Assembly: GCF_014279775.1 (NCBI RefSeq)
Contig: NZ_CP047961.1
Location: 1,736,001 to 1,800,000 of the forward strand
Length of the DNA: 64,000 nt
From: Synechococcus sp. PROS-9-1
Lineage (GTDB): Bacteria; Cyanobacteriota; Cyanobacteriia; PCC-6307; Cyanobiaceae
Direction of reading: 5' to 3'
Shown here: one piece after another, positions 8,532 through 18,409 of the stretch
How the letters are laid out: the number at the start of each line of letters is the position of its first letter
Position numbering within the stretch: the first letter of the stretch is position 1
The notes under the pieces: generated by a model
Told to the model about the DNA's origin: nothing
The model's input: only the letters and a program-made list of their open reading frames with translations
Database searches by the model: none
Made by a program: the position numbers and the translations under genes

Positions 8532-9995
8532 ATGCCTAGATACTTATTTCGAGAAGGAGTAGACATCAGCGCAGATGGCAACGACATTATTATCACAACC
8601 CCTTATGCCACACGATCAGATCCCAGTCGGCAGACATTGCGCCTCAAAGAAGTAAAGGTGCCCATAAAAAAACTTCTCAAAGAGCTTTCTCAAGCAGGAG
8701 TAGAAAGCCATCAATATTTAGCAGTGCCAGAAGGAACAGAACGCAAAACTACGGATTCAGAACCAGAGATCCAACTCAAGACGCTCTACAAGAACGGATT
8801 ACTGATTCACGAAATCGATGGATGCAATGGCATTGCCATGCGCCTCCTACCGATCAATCCCGGACTCAAACAACAAGCCTATCCAGAAGCTCAAAAAGAA
8901 TTCAAACTCTCAATATTTGCAAGCATTGAGCCCTGCCTAGACGGACTTGATATCACAACACCGTTGTCACCTACAACATTACGCCTGCAAGATCATCGGC
9001 TTTACCCACTGATCCAGAAGCTCGTATCGCCTTGCACAACAGAAAGCATAAGGGCCTTCCTACCTGAAGATCTATGCATTCAATATCGAAACATCATTTC
9101 ACTCTTACTATCATCTGGCGCGGTCGGAATCTGCAACGCCAATAACAACGCAGAGATCGATCAAGACGCCATCAATGCTGGCTGGAATAGGCAAGACCTG
9201 AGCTTCCATGAGCGTACGCGCGGCCATTTTGTTGATCGACATAAAGAAGAGTTGTTGCCAAGAGCAATCGACAGAAAGTCTGCACCAGCTAAGCATCAAA
9301 GAATCATTCTCAGCACAGTGTCACTACCCAAACCATCGATCAACAATCAAAACTCAAATTTCTACCAGATCATTCAAACACGGCAAACCATACGCGCCTA
9401 CAACTCCGAACCTGTGACGGCTAAAGGATTAGGAAGTCTGCTCTGGTATTCAATGCATACCCGAGAAGAGATCACTTGCGATCCAACCTTACCGCGATCC
9501 TACGAAGGCCTACTGAGACCTGTCGCAAGTGCTGGAGGCCTCCATTCCATTGAGCTTTATCTATGCATTAAACAGTGCATCGGCATTAGCCCTGGCTTTT
9601 ATCATTACGACTCTTTTGATCACACGCTCGGGAAGATGAGCGATCTCAACAAACCATGCCAAAGCATGCTGGAGATGGCAGTGAATACAACATGCCGAGC
9701 ACCTCAAGCGGCTTCAGTATCACCTAGTCAAGGTCAGCAGCCTGATGTCTTGATCGTAATGGCCACGCGCTACGAAAGGAATGCAAACCTTCATTCTGAA
9801 ACCGGTCTTGCCTATGCACTGATCCTAAAAGATGCAGGATCGATTTATCAGCAACTTTATCTTGTTGCTACAGCTCTCGGGCTCGCACCATGCGGGTTGA
9901 GTTTTGGGAGCAGTGAATTATTTGAACAGGTTTCCGGCATATCCGGCAAGGTCGAATGTTCTGTAGGCGAATTCATGATTGGCAATCCCAAGTAA
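8532..9995 (+). CDS. SagB-type (nitroreductase-fold) FMN oxidoreductase, orphan
   Basis: Likely flavin-dependent dehydrogenase of the SagB/ThcOx family, the enzymes that oxidise azolines to azoles in thiazole/oxazole-modified peptides. The C-terminal half carries the fold: RQTIRAY at residue 284, PVASAGGLHSIELYL around 330 (SagB consensus PSAGGLYPxELYL) and DAGSIYQQLYLVATALGL from about 434. The first 270 residues match the long N-terminal region of SagB-like proteins and are hard to assign. No YcaO cyclodehydratase, E1-like protein or core peptide is next to it, so the substrate is unknown. The region is AT-richer than its neighbours (25 G/C of 60 at 8641-8700), which suggests recent acquisition. 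A TATAGAT box at 8484-8490 may be its promoter. Confidence 0.75.
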   Translation: MPRYLFREGVDISADGNDIIITTPYATRSDPSRQTLRLKEVKVPIKKLLKELSQAGVESHQYLAVPEGTERKTTDSEPEIQLKTLYKNGLLIHEIDGCNGIAMRLLPINPGLKQQAYPEAQKEFKLSIFASIEPCLDGLDITTPLSPTTLRLQDHRLYPLIQKLVSPCTTESIRAFLPEDLCIQYRNIISLLLSSGAVGICNANNNAEIDQDAINAGWNRQDLSFHERTRGHFVDRHKEELLPRAIDRKSAPAKHQRIILSTVSLPKPSINNQNSNFYQIIQTRQTIRAYNSEPVTAKGLGSLLWYSMHTREEITCDPTLPRSYEGLLRPVASAGGLHSIELYLCIKQCIGISPGFYHYDSFDHTLGKMSDLNKPCQSMLEMAVNTTCRAPQAASVSPSQGQQPDVLIVMATRYERNANLHSETGLAYALILKDAGSIYQQLYLVATALGLAPCGLSFGSSELFEQVSGISGKVECSVGEFMIGNPK

Positions 9996-10383
9996 ATATC
10001 CATCGTTTTCAAACCAAAATCGATTAGGCAAAGACCTACCCCTTGTATTTAAGAGAACATCGACATACATCACAAAAAATACTCAGGAAAGCGAATGAAA
10101 GGGCATGGAACAAGAACCCTGATGAAGCTTTAGGCCAAGAGTGTTGTCAGCCAAAAGGACTCAATCCGAGCATGTCTATTAAGCTCCTCTTCACTGTGTA
10201 CCGCTTGTCAGCGGATGGGGAAAGCACTACTTGATTGGCGATTGCTTGGCGCTGGCCTGTTGCGAGAAGCGCCGCGACAGGCCCGGCTTTGCCTTTAATC
10301 AGCCGCAAACCAGAAGCCATCGCGCCAACCCCGCCAGGTCGCGCAACAGTCTGTTACAGTGTGTTTAACTTTCTTAACAACAG
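9996..10383. other. 388-base spacer between the SagB-type gene and hli; two competing hairpins
   Basis: No convincing gene. A TTG-started frame at 10043-10234 has no recognisable domain and is Lys/Asn/Arg-rich at its start. The notable structure is at 10248-10283: stem GGCGCT (10248-10253) with AGCGCC (10268-10273), and stem GGCCTGT (10254-10260) with ACAGGCC (10277-10283). The second pair crosses the first, so they are mutually exclusive except as a pseudoknot. A TTACAGT box at 10354-10360 is a possible promoter element for hli; if that is right, the hairpins lie upstream of its transcript. Confidence 0.4.
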
Positions 10384-10521
10384 ATGAACGACACCAAATT
10401 TGGCTTTTCATCCTTCGCCGAGCAGTGGAACGGCCGACTTGCAATGATGGGCTTCGTGATCGGCCTCGGCACAGAACTTCTAACTGGTCAAGGAATTCTT
10501 TCCCAAATTGGTCTTGGCTGA
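10384..10521 (+). CDS. High light-inducible protein (Hli/SCP), 45 aa
   Basis: Single-helix thylakoid protein that binds chlorophyll and carotenoid and protects photosystems under high light. It is a 45-residue frame starting MNDTKFGFSSFAEQWNGRL. The Hli/chlorophyll a/b-binding motif is complete: an acidic residue, then WNGRLAMMGFVIGLGTELLTGQG. The Asn and Arg of NGR and the later Glu are the pigment-binding and salt-bridge residues. It has its own terminator at 10557-10584 and so looks monocistronic. There is no strong Shine-Dalgarno sequence; only AACAACAG precedes the ATG. The shortness is normal for this family. Confidence 0.93.
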   Translation: MNDTKFGFSSFAEQWNGRLAMMGFVIGLGTELLTGQGILSQIGLG

Positions 10522-10532
10522 AGCCGACTAAT

Positions 10533-10552
10533 TCATCCCAGAACTTTGGGAT
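10533..10552 (+). repeat. Short inverted repeat just after hli
   Basis: ATCCCA and TGGGAT flank the six-base loop GAACTT. It sits between the hli stop and the main terminator and is followed by a run of A, so on the minus strand it would look like a weak terminator. It may protect the hli 3' end. Confidence 0.45.
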
Positions 10553-10556
10553 AAAA

Positions 10557-10584
10557 AGAGCTGGCCATCGCCGGCTCTTTTTTT
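10557..10584 (+). terminator. Rho-independent terminator of hli
   Basis: Nine-base stem AGAGCTGGC / GCCGGCTCT with one G-T pair, loop CATC, followed directly by seven T. It lies 36 bases after the hli stop codon. Confidence 0.88.
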
Positions 10585-10986
10585 ATGTATACCGCTGAAA
10601 TTGGCTTGAGAGTACAGACTTTTACTTGGTCATTTTTTCTGCAAAGCCACTTCTTGCATTCATTGAGGAGTATTGGCTTTGATTTCAAGAGCGTCTCAAA
10701 AGATTAGGACCCAATGGATATAATAAAGGTAAATAATTGAGCGATGACTCATTATTTAGAATGATCTCTTTGGCTTTATAAAAGCGTCGTTTTTATGAAT
10801 TCAAGCTGAAGAAAGGTCTAATAATCCTCTCGAGGGAATGGGATTTCCTTTTCACGTCAACAACCTCTTCAAGAGTTCAAAATCACTTCTAGCCAACGCC
10901 TTTCTGTTGAGAAAACCGGATGGAAGCAATCCACGGAGTGCACGCAGAAAGTTGAAAATACAGAGCTCGCCCTAAGCAATCATGAA
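10585..10986. other. AT-rich spacer with a possible small RNA
   Basis: No protein gene is convincing here. The strand facing right has a perfect TATAAT at 10719-10724, without a clear -35 box. Downstream are a TCATT/AATGA hairpin (10749-10764) and then GCTTT/AAAGC (10773-10785) with a five-T run at 10790-10794. Together these could make a transcript of about 60 bases. The rest, 10800-10986, shows nothing recognisable. Confidence 0.3.
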
Positions 10987-11424
10987 TTACAGAGGCTTGA
11001 TATACAACCAGTGCCCCTTCAGATCCCCATCCCTCCGTTGGAAGAGCGACGTTTCGGTCATCACATTGCGTTGACCACCTGCCCCAAATGTTGCTTCAAA
11101 TGTCACTGTGCCTTCAAGATCATCTACTCCCCCAGCCTCCACGGCCTTGATCTTCAGTCCCAACCAACGCACCTCACGACAATTCTTACGTAGCTCTTTG
11201 CGGCGTTGCAGCAAAGGTGTCAATGAATCCGGATGAGTTGCAATTAAGTAATCAACTTCTGCAAGCGCAAAAGCCGAATAACGCGATCGCATCAACTGCT
11301 CAGCAGTAGCCGCCCTTTGCTTCTCACGATGCAGAGGTTCGCAACAGCTTTCGTAGCTCATTCCGCTCAAACAAGGGCATGGTTCACTGCTTTTTGATGA
11401 TCCAAAACCAGCAGCGCTTGCCAT
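10987..11424 (-). CDS. SEC-C motif protein, YchJ/UPF0225 family
   Basis: Small protein of 145 residues with an N-terminal SEC-C zinc motif (Cys16, Cys18, Cys27, Cys28, in CPCLSG...YESCC) followed by the YchJ signature AEQLMRSRYSAFALAEVDYL. The C-terminal half is a SnoaL/NTF2-like cone ending WLYIKPL. Biochemical function is not established for this family; SEC-C zinc motifs occur in SecA and in several chaperone-linked proteins. Start ATG at 11424; its first base is shared with the stop of the upstream DUF3326 gene (TAATG), so it is the last gene of a coupled chain. Confidence 0.85.
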   Translation of the reverse strand: MASAAGFGSSKSSEPCPCLSGMSYESCCEPLHREKQRAATAEQLMRSRYSAFALAEVDYLIATHPDSLTPLLQRRKELRKNCREVRWLGLKIKAVEAGGVDDLEGTVTFEATFGAGGQRNVMTETSLFQRRDGDLKGHWLYIKPL

Positions 11425-12494
11425 TACTCCAGCTCCTTCAAAGCAGATATGGGTCGCATCAATGCAGATAAAGCAACACCTTCTCGTAAGGCCAGCACCA
11501 ATCCAGCCGCCTCGGCATAAGAGCCTGCTTGCAACACCTCCGAGCCCACACCAAGAGCTATTGATGTGACCTCCAGCACGGAAGGATTGGCCACACTGAT
11601 CACAGGCACCCTGCGCTCCAGGCAAGCCAACGCGGCTTCTCCCCCCAAAGAGCCCTCTGGAACAACCAACACTCCCAAATCAGCGGCCACAAGATCACCA
11701 GAGTTGGCCGCTGAGCGCTGAACCAACGTTGGAGCCTGGCTTAAACCCACCAACACGCAAGCCAAAAAGGTGTAACCCAACTCTTCCCCTGCAGCACGAG
11801 GATCCAACTGCGGATCCAGCGGCAACGCCGACAAGGCCGGTGCATGGGCGCAGGGAATCTGCAAGTGGCGCACCAGTAGATGGCTGATCACTGCTTCGGC
11901 TCCCGCCATGGCATCCACACCGCTGCCGTGGCGGTAGGCCTCCAAAGCCTCACTTCCCTGATCGTCGGGGAAGCGGCCAACCACCGCAATCGCCGTTGCA
12001 CCGTTGGCTTTTAAGCGTTCACCCGCCCGCAATAAGGCATCGGGGCGCTCAAGAGTGCCCCAACTCGCACCACTCTGGCCCAGGCCCAAATGAACTCCTA
12101 AGGGCACATCACTAGTCACCACAGGGCCGATTTCAATGCCCAGCGTTGCCCTGCAACCATCGGCCACCTGCAGGTGGCGCTGACGCAGCTCCGGTTCGAG
12201 ATCAGCATCCAAAAGCAAACCAATCCGCTGCTGACGTACACATCGCAGAGCCCAGTCGCCGGCGGCAAAACGGTCAAGACCGTAGCCCTCCACGTAGTGA
12301 ATGCGAGGGTCTTTCCAATACAAGGAAGCCCCATTCATCACGTTGGGATGGGTGATCAAACACCCGGAGGCCGCCGCCAGCAGCCTTGCACTCGGAAGCG
12401 CATCGCCTGCATACCCGCCGATCGCACAACCAATCCCCGTTGGGACCACCATCAACGTGGGCAGGGGAGATCCCAAAGCCAGCCCCTCCCTCAC
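11424..12494 (-). CDS. DUF3326 family protein
   Basis: 356-residue protein of the DUF3326 family, widespread in cyanobacteria and without assigned function. Conserved-looking glycine-rich stretches include VVPTGIGCAIGGYAGDA near the N-terminus, GCLITHPNVMNGASLYW and VVPEGSLGGEAALACLERRVP. There are no membrane segments or signal peptide, so it is probably soluble and enzymatic; the PTGIG and THPNVMNG segments resemble ligand-binding loops. The GTG start at 12494 overlaps the stop of the 62-residue gene as GTGA. Gene chain: ferredoxin, 62-aa protein, DUF3326, SEC-C. Confidence 0.82.
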   Translation of the reverse strand: MREGLALGSPLPTLMVVPTGIGCAIGGYAGDALPSARLLAAASGCLITHPNVMNGASLYWKDPRIHYVEGYGLDRFAAGDWALRCVRQQRIGLLLDADLEPELRQRHLQVADGCRATLGIEIGPVVTSDVPLGVHLGLGQSGASWGTLERPDALLRAGERLKANGATAIAVVGRFPDDQGSEALEAYRHGSGVDAMAGAEAVISHLLVRHLQIPCAHAPALSALPLDPQLDPRAAGEELGYTFLACVLVGLSQAPTLVQRSAANSGDLVAADLGVLVVPEGSLGGEAALACLERRVPVISVANPSVLEVTSIALGVGSEVLQAGSYAEAAGLVLALREGVALSALMRPISALKELE

Positions 12495-12679
12495 TCGATC
12501 AACACCGCTTCAACCTGCAAGACAGCACCATGATCTTGCGCTGAATGATGGACAGCGGTGATGGCCCAACGCAGGGGGTCACCATGAATGCACAATTGAT
12601 CTTTCAGCCAACCACGCAAATCAGACGCCCTTAGATCTTTCGGCCAAGGCAACGTCAACGTTTTCGAGGTCAACCTCAT
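12491..12679 (-). CDS. Small conserved-looking protein, 62 aa, unknown
   Basis: 62 residues, starting MRLTSKTLTLPWPKDLRASD and ending VLQVEAVLIE. It has alternating beta-like and helical stretches and no Cys or membrane segment. I do not recognise a family. Reasons to treat it as real: its ATG overlaps the ferredoxin stop as ATGA (12676-12679), its stop overlaps the DUF3326 GTG start as GTGA, and it fills the gap exactly. A role with the ferredoxin or DUF3326 protein is inference from this double coupling. Confidence 0.72.
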   Translation of the reverse strand: MRLTSKTLTLPWPKDLRASDLRGWLKDQLCIHGDPLRWAITAVHHSAQDHGAVLQVEAVLIE

Positions 12680-13017
12680 TTCTGGTACTGACCAAACTGA
12701 GCCTCATAGAGCGCATCCTCTTGACCGGCTAGAAGCTGTAGATCGGAACAAGGAAGCGCAACGCAGAGCAAAGTAAAACCATCAGCGCGTAGGTCTTCTC
12801 TTACCCCCATCGCATCAGATTGCTCCACCGATCCACTTTTGAGACGGGCTGCACAGGTGGTGCAAACCCCAGAACAGCAAGAGCTGGGAAGCATCACCCC
12901 TGCGGCTTCCGCAGCCTCCAAAACGGTTTGATCTGAACGACAGGGAAAGCTGTGTTCAACAGAATCCACTTCGATGCTGACGTTGAAAGTAGCGGCAGCA
13001 ATGGCGTTATCGCTCAT
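12676..13017 (-). CDS. [2Fe-2S] ferredoxin, plant/cyanobacterial type
   Basis: Electron carrier of 113 residues. The cluster ligands are visible as Cys47, Cys52 and Cys55 in SSCCSGVCTTCAAR, with the fourth at Cys85 in LLCVALP, the usual spacing for plant-type ferredoxins. An additional Cys48 sits next to the first ligand and Cys90 follows the last. It is more divergent than PetF and less acidic, so it probably serves a dedicated partner and not bulk photosynthetic transport. Start ATG at 13017 (MSDNAIAA); a frame extension to 13044 is possible. It is 46 bases after the oxygenase-like gene. Confidence 0.88.
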   Translation of the reverse strand: MSDNAIAAATFNVSIEVDSVEHSFPCRSDQTVLEAAEAAGVMLPSSCCSGVCTTCAARLKSGSVEQSDAMGVREDLRADGFTLLCVALPCSDLQLLAGQEDALYEAQFGQYQK

Positions 13018-13063
13018 CCTTAAAGAGAAGCCTTGGTCAATCATCTTCTCAGGGCAACAGGCC

Positions 13064-13771
13064 TTATGACGACAGATCTGAGCAGGGACTCCATTGCGAG
13101 GGATGGGGCGCTAGGTATTCCGGTGGATTGCCCTGCTCAGGAGCCGTGATCACAAAATCGAAACTGATCGAGCAGCGCAGCGATTCAGGATCGCCATTCG
13201 CCAACACGCTGTGATCAAGCCTGGAAGGAAACAGCACGAGTAAGCCAACCTCAGGAGCTAAATCCCAACGTTCAGAATTCAAAGGGTGATCAGAAGCAAT
13301 TGGCCCGCCATGACCAGTAACGAGTCCTGGCACGAGCTCATTGCTTTGCTGAGGGGAATGCACGCGAAGCACACCCTCCTCCCCTGAACCATCTCCGGTG
13401 AGATAAAGCACGGCACTTAGATGGGCATTGGGATGGTGATGGCGGCCAACGAGCTGATCCCACTCGCTCAGCACAGGCCAGCAGCGCTGAAGATGCAAAG
13501 CCACTTGGCTGCGATCAAAGCCAACGGCCTCCAGATACCCCATGGCCTGCTCTGTCACCCTGCGCACCAAGGGAGCAAATTCGGCCAGGTGATGCAACTG
13601 CCAAACTCCGTTGATATCCCCCGTCCAAGCGCATCCCGCGCTGGGGTTGCCAACATCCCCACCCCTAAGAGCCAGCAGCGTCTGCAAATGTCCAGCAAGA
13701 TCCAGCGGATCGATAACCAGCTTGGTTGTGGCCACAACCGTTGGGAACAGCTGGTGAAGAGTGAAAGTCAT
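13064..13771 (-). CDS. Putative 2-oxoglutarate/Fe(II) oxygenase (TIGR02466-like)
   Basis: 235 residues starting MTFTLHQLFPTVV. The pattern fits the putative 2OG-Fe(II) oxygenase family found in marine cyanobacteria and their phages: His residues in HHHPNAHLSAVLYLTGD, a second His in FPSRLDHSVLAN, and a following Arg in LRCSISFDFV as the likely 2-oxoglutarate contact. The substrate is unknown. The ATG at 13771 lies only about ten bases beyond the T run of the ATP synthase terminator, leaving no room for a normal promoter and leader. Either it depends on read-through or it starts at an internal promoter or leaderless mRNA. Confidence 0.72.
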   Translation of the reverse strand: MTFTLHQLFPTVVATTKLVIDPLDLAGHLQTLLALRGGDVGNPSAGCAWTGDINGVWQLHHLAEFAPLVRRVTEQAMGYLEAVGFDRSQVALHLQRCWPVLSEWDQLVGRHHHPNAHLSAVLYLTGDGSGEEGVLRVHSPQQSNELVPGLVTGHGGPIASDHPLNSERWDLAPEVGLLVLFPSRLDHSVLANGDPESLRCSISFDFVITAPEQGNPPEYLAPHPSQWSPCSDLSS

Positions 13772-13778
13772 CACTCCA

Positions 13779-13805
13779 TTAAAAAAGCCGGCCCCCAGGG
13801 CCGGC
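13779..13805 (-). terminator. Rho-independent terminator of the ATP synthase operon
   Basis: Perfect eight-base GC stem at 13787-13794 and 13798-13805 with a three-base loop, followed on the minus strand by TTTTTTAA. It lies 23 bases beyond the atpG stop codon. Confidence 0.92.
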
Positions 13806-13828
13806 CACAATTGATGAGCAAAGGAGAG

Positions 13829-14782
13829 CTAGCCCCCTGCAGCCGCCGAACCACCAACAACTTCCAGGATTTCCTGGGTAATCGCTGCTTGACGAGCCTT
13901 GTTGTAATCAAGAGTGAGAGTTTTTGCTAACTCCTTGGCGTTGTCACTGGCATTGTTCATCGCAGTCATGCGACTTGCCAACTCAGATGCCGCCGACTCT
14001 TGCAATGAACGCAAAAGTTGATTCTGCAAATACAAAGGCAACAAAGCATTCAAAAGTTGATCAGGACTTTGATCGAAAACGATATCCGAAGGCAACTTTG
14101 GCTGTGAATTAGCCGGAGCATTACCTGATTCAACAGTGAGACGACCTTCCTTAGTTGTGAGACGGAAGATTTCATCTTCTGCCTCTGCAATCCCTTGGGG
14201 ATCAAGGGGCAAAAGTGTCTGAACCACAGGCTTGCAGCTCACCAAATTAATGAATTTGGTATAGATGATCTCGACACGATCTGATGCGCCCGAAAGAAAC
14301 TCAGCAAAAATTTCGCTGGCGATCGAACCGGCTTCATCAGCCGTAGGGACTTGCTCCAAACCAGTAAAGGTGGCTTGAATCGGATAATTCCGATTGGTGA
14401 AATAACCAATCGCTTTTCGTCCAATCAGAACGAGCATCACCTTGTAACCCTGGCCTTGAAGCTCAGCGAAACGCTTCTCAGTGCGCCTAATGATGTTGGA
14501 GTTGTAACCACCGCAAAGACCGCGATCGCCCGTGACGGCCATCAATGTGATCGTTTCAACGGGACGTTGCTCTAGCAAAGGAGCTTGTGCATCTTCAAAA
14601 CGCATGCGTGATTGAAGATTTTCTAGAAGTCGCGCTAGTCGGTCCGCAAACGGCCGACTTCGCAGAACTTGTTCTTGGGCTCGACGGACTTTGGCCGCAG
14701 CCACGAGGCGCATGGCCTCTGTGATCTTGCGGGTGTTCTTGACCGATTTAATTCGGTCACGGATCGCTTTGAGATTTGCCAT
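13829..14782 (-). CDS. atpG: ATP synthase F1 gamma subunit
   Basis: Central rotor shaft of F1, called atpC in cyanobacterial naming. 317 residues. It has the typical N-terminal coiled coil ([30 protein letters not shown]) and the C-terminal partner helix ([18 protein letters not shown]). The family Gly-rich segment [14 protein letters not shown] is intact. The protein is longer than the E. coli form because of the cyanobacterial/chloroplast insertion in the middle (about residues 200-235, here containing [12 protein letters not shown]), which slows wasteful ATP hydrolysis in the dark. Last gene of the operon, 11 bases after atpA, followed by a strong terminator. Confidence 0.97.
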   Translation of the reverse strand: MANLKAIRDRIKSVKNTRKITEAMRLVAAAKVRRAQEQVLRSRPFADRLARLLENLQSRMRFEDAQAPLLEQRPVETITLMAVTGDRGLCGGYNSNIIRRTEKRFAELQGQGYKVMLVLIGRKAIGYFTNRNYPIQATFTGLEQVPTADEAGSIASEIFAEFLSGASDRVEIIYTKFINLVSCKPVVQTLLPLDPQGIAEAEDEIFRLTTKEGRLTVESGNAPANSQPKLPSDIVFDQSPDQLLNALLPLYLQNQLLRSLQESAASELASRMTAMNNASDNAKELAKTLTLDYNKARQAAITQEILEVVGGSAAAGG

Positions 14783-14793
14783 GGCTTAAGCCC

Positions 14794-16368
<1,575 letters not shown>

Positions 16369-16373
16369 TTAGC

Positions 16374-16922
16374 TCAGCTCGACTTAGCGAGCGCAAGACC
16401 TAGGCGTCGAACCTGACCAGAGAGGCTGGCATCGATCACCTGTGAACCGAGATTGATGACGAAACCACCAATCAACGAAGGATCGACCTCTAGATCGATT
16501 TCGACGTCATTGGTTCCAGCCATTGACTGGACTTTGGTAGTCAATGCAGCCTGCTGCTCGTCTGAGAGAGGTTGCGCAGAGCGAACATGGGCCAAAGCAA
16601 TATTTCGTGACTCTCTATAGAGTTCGAGATAGCGCAAAAGAACGGCTTCAAGCGCAGGAAGGCGCTGGCGGTCAGCCAAAACCTTGAGCAAATTCAATAA
16701 CGAAGGAGTGATTTGCTCAGCAAGGAGGCTTGTCAAAGCTTTCTTCTTTGCTTCAGGCTCCAGAACAGGAGAGGTCATCGAGTTCCGAAGCGGCTCCGAA
16801 CTCTCCCAAGCAGTAAGAAGAGTTTTGCATTGAGCTGCGACTTCTTCCGACTCTTTGCGACTATCGGTGACCTGAAGCAGGGCATCGGCGTAAGGAGTGG
16901 CCAGAGAATTGAGGAGAGGCAT
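16374..16922 (-). CDS. atpH: ATP synthase F1 delta subunit
   Basis: Peripheral-stalk subunit that fixes the b/b' pair to the top of F1 (atpD in cyanobacterial naming). 182 residues. It starts MPLLNSLATPYADALLQVTD, the conserved delta/OSCP N-terminal helix, and ends with the family motif IGGFVINLGSQVIDASLSGQVRRL. Length is normal. The ATG at 16922 shares one base with the stop of atpF, so delta is probably coupled to b. Confidence 0.96.
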   Translation of the reverse strand: MPLLNSLATPYADALLQVTDSRKESEEVAAQCKTLLTAWESSEPLRNSMTSPVLEPEAKKKALTSLLAEQITPSLLNLLKVLADRQRLPALEAVLLRYLELYRESRNIALAHVRSAQPLSDEQQAALTTKVQSMAGTNDVEIDLEVDPSLIGGFVINLGSQVIDASLSGQVRRLGLALAKSS

Positions 16923-17443
16923 CAGGAATCCCCCAGATTTTTAATAGAGGAATTAATAAGCCTTTCTTGCGCCTTGCTATCGAGTCGTTTCGGCAGTTCA
17001 GTCATCGCCTGGTCAATAGCAGCTAAAGCTGCTTGACGACGAAGCTGTTCTGTCAAACGCGCACCTTCAGCATTGAGGTCGGCCAGAGCGTCTTGTTTGA
17101 GAGCAGCCATAGCAGAAATCGTGCGCTTCTCACCATCCAATCGAATGGCTTGAGCACGAGCAGTGCCGTCAACGCGAATCTTGTCCGCTTTTTGCTGAGC
17201 CACGGAAAGCTCTTGTTGTGCTTTAGCTAGCTCAGCAGTAGCAGTCTTAAGACGACTCTCGGCATCGTTGAGATCACGAAGAATGGTCTCGCGTCGGCTC
17301 TGAAGCATGCCGCCAAGAAATCCTTTTAGGAACCAATAGAGAACTCCGATCACAATGACCAGATTGATCAGATTGGTTTCAAAAAGATTGAGGTTGATTC
17401 CAAAACCACCCTCAGAAGCAATTAAAGGAAAGAAAACAGTCAT
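16922..17443 (-). CDS. atpF: ATP synthase F0 b subunit
   Basis: Membrane anchor and outer stalk of the synthase, 173 residues. One membrane helix at about 19-40 (NLINLVIVIGVLYWFLKGFLGG) is followed by a long charged coiled coil rich in Ala, Glu, Lys and Arg. The N-terminal segment before the helix ([22 protein letters not shown]) is typical of the cyanobacterial b subunit. Start and stop each overlap a neighbour by one base (TGATG type), so b', b and delta form a tightly coupled set. Confidence 0.95.
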   Translation of the reverse strand: MTVFFPLIASEGGFGINLNLFETNLINLVIVIGVLYWFLKGFLGGMLQSRRETILRDLNDAESRLKTATAELAKAQQELSVAQQKADKIRVDGTARAQAIRLDGEKRTISAMAALKQDALADLNAEGARLTEQLRRQAALAAIDQAMTELPKRLDSKAQERLINSSIKNLGDS

Positions 17444-17907
17444 CAGGCAGCCGTCAGTCGTTTGATGATCTGGGAGCTGAGCTGATCGACCTTACTCATC
17501 AAGCTGGATTGAGCAGCATCTCGCTGAGATTCGATCTCTCTGCGGGCTGTCTCGCGAGTGCGATTAGCCTCAGCTTCCGCTTCAGCCAATGCTTCTCGGT
17601 AAAGAGCATCAACTTCCGATTCAGCTTCGACAATCGCTGACTGGGCAGCTTGTCGGGCTCCGCGGAGTTGATCTTGAAGATCAGCCTCGAGCCGCTTGAT
17701 TTGCTCAAGCTTCTGCTTGGCATCAGCACGACTCGTATTGATATATCCCTCACGATCTTCCACGACCTTGCCAACTGGCCGGAAGAACAGAGAATTAAGC
17801 AGAAAGGTTAGGAGAACCACCTGAAGCGCCATTAAAGGCAACGTGGCATCGAGGTCAAAGAGACCTCCCTCCGGAACCGCCGCTTCAGCGAACAGAAGCC
17901 AGGTCAT
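17443..17907 (-). CDS. atpF2: ATP synthase F0 b' subunit
   Basis: Second, diverged b-type stalk subunit found in photosynthetic bacteria and chloroplasts, also called atpG in cyanobacteria. 154 residues: a short lumen-side or peripheral N-terminus ([20 protein letters not shown]), a membrane helix at about 24-43 ([20 protein letters not shown]), the motif [10 protein letters not shown], then a coiled coil ending [11 protein letters not shown]. It pairs with b to form a heterodimeric stalk. 89 bases separate it from atpE, the largest spacing inside the lower operon apart from atpB-atpE. Confidence 0.95.
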   Translation of the reverse strand: MTWLLFAEAAVPEGGLFDLDATLPLMALQVVLLTFLLNSLFFRPVGKVVEDREGYINTSRADAKQKLEQIKRLEADLQDQLRGARQAAQSAIVEAESEVDALYREALAEAEAEANRTRETARREIESQRDAAQSSLMSKVDQLSSQIIKRLTAA

Positions 17908-17996
17908 GGAAGAGTTGAGCTGGAGAGGAGCGAGAAATTGCGTGGAGAGTTAAAGAGAGAGAGACCCTACAAAAAGGGACACTCCCCAACTCTGCA

Positions 17997-18409
<413 letters not shown>

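Noticed and set aside
10043-10234. TTG-started frame as a possible substrate peptide for the SagB-type enzyme
   Set aside because: No leader/core boundary, few Cys/Ser/Thr in a cluster, and no ribosome binding site; only the spacing is suggestive.
10583-10705. 40-codon frame starting within the hli terminator
   Set aside because: It begins inside the T run of a strong terminator and has no domain or conserved-looking segment.
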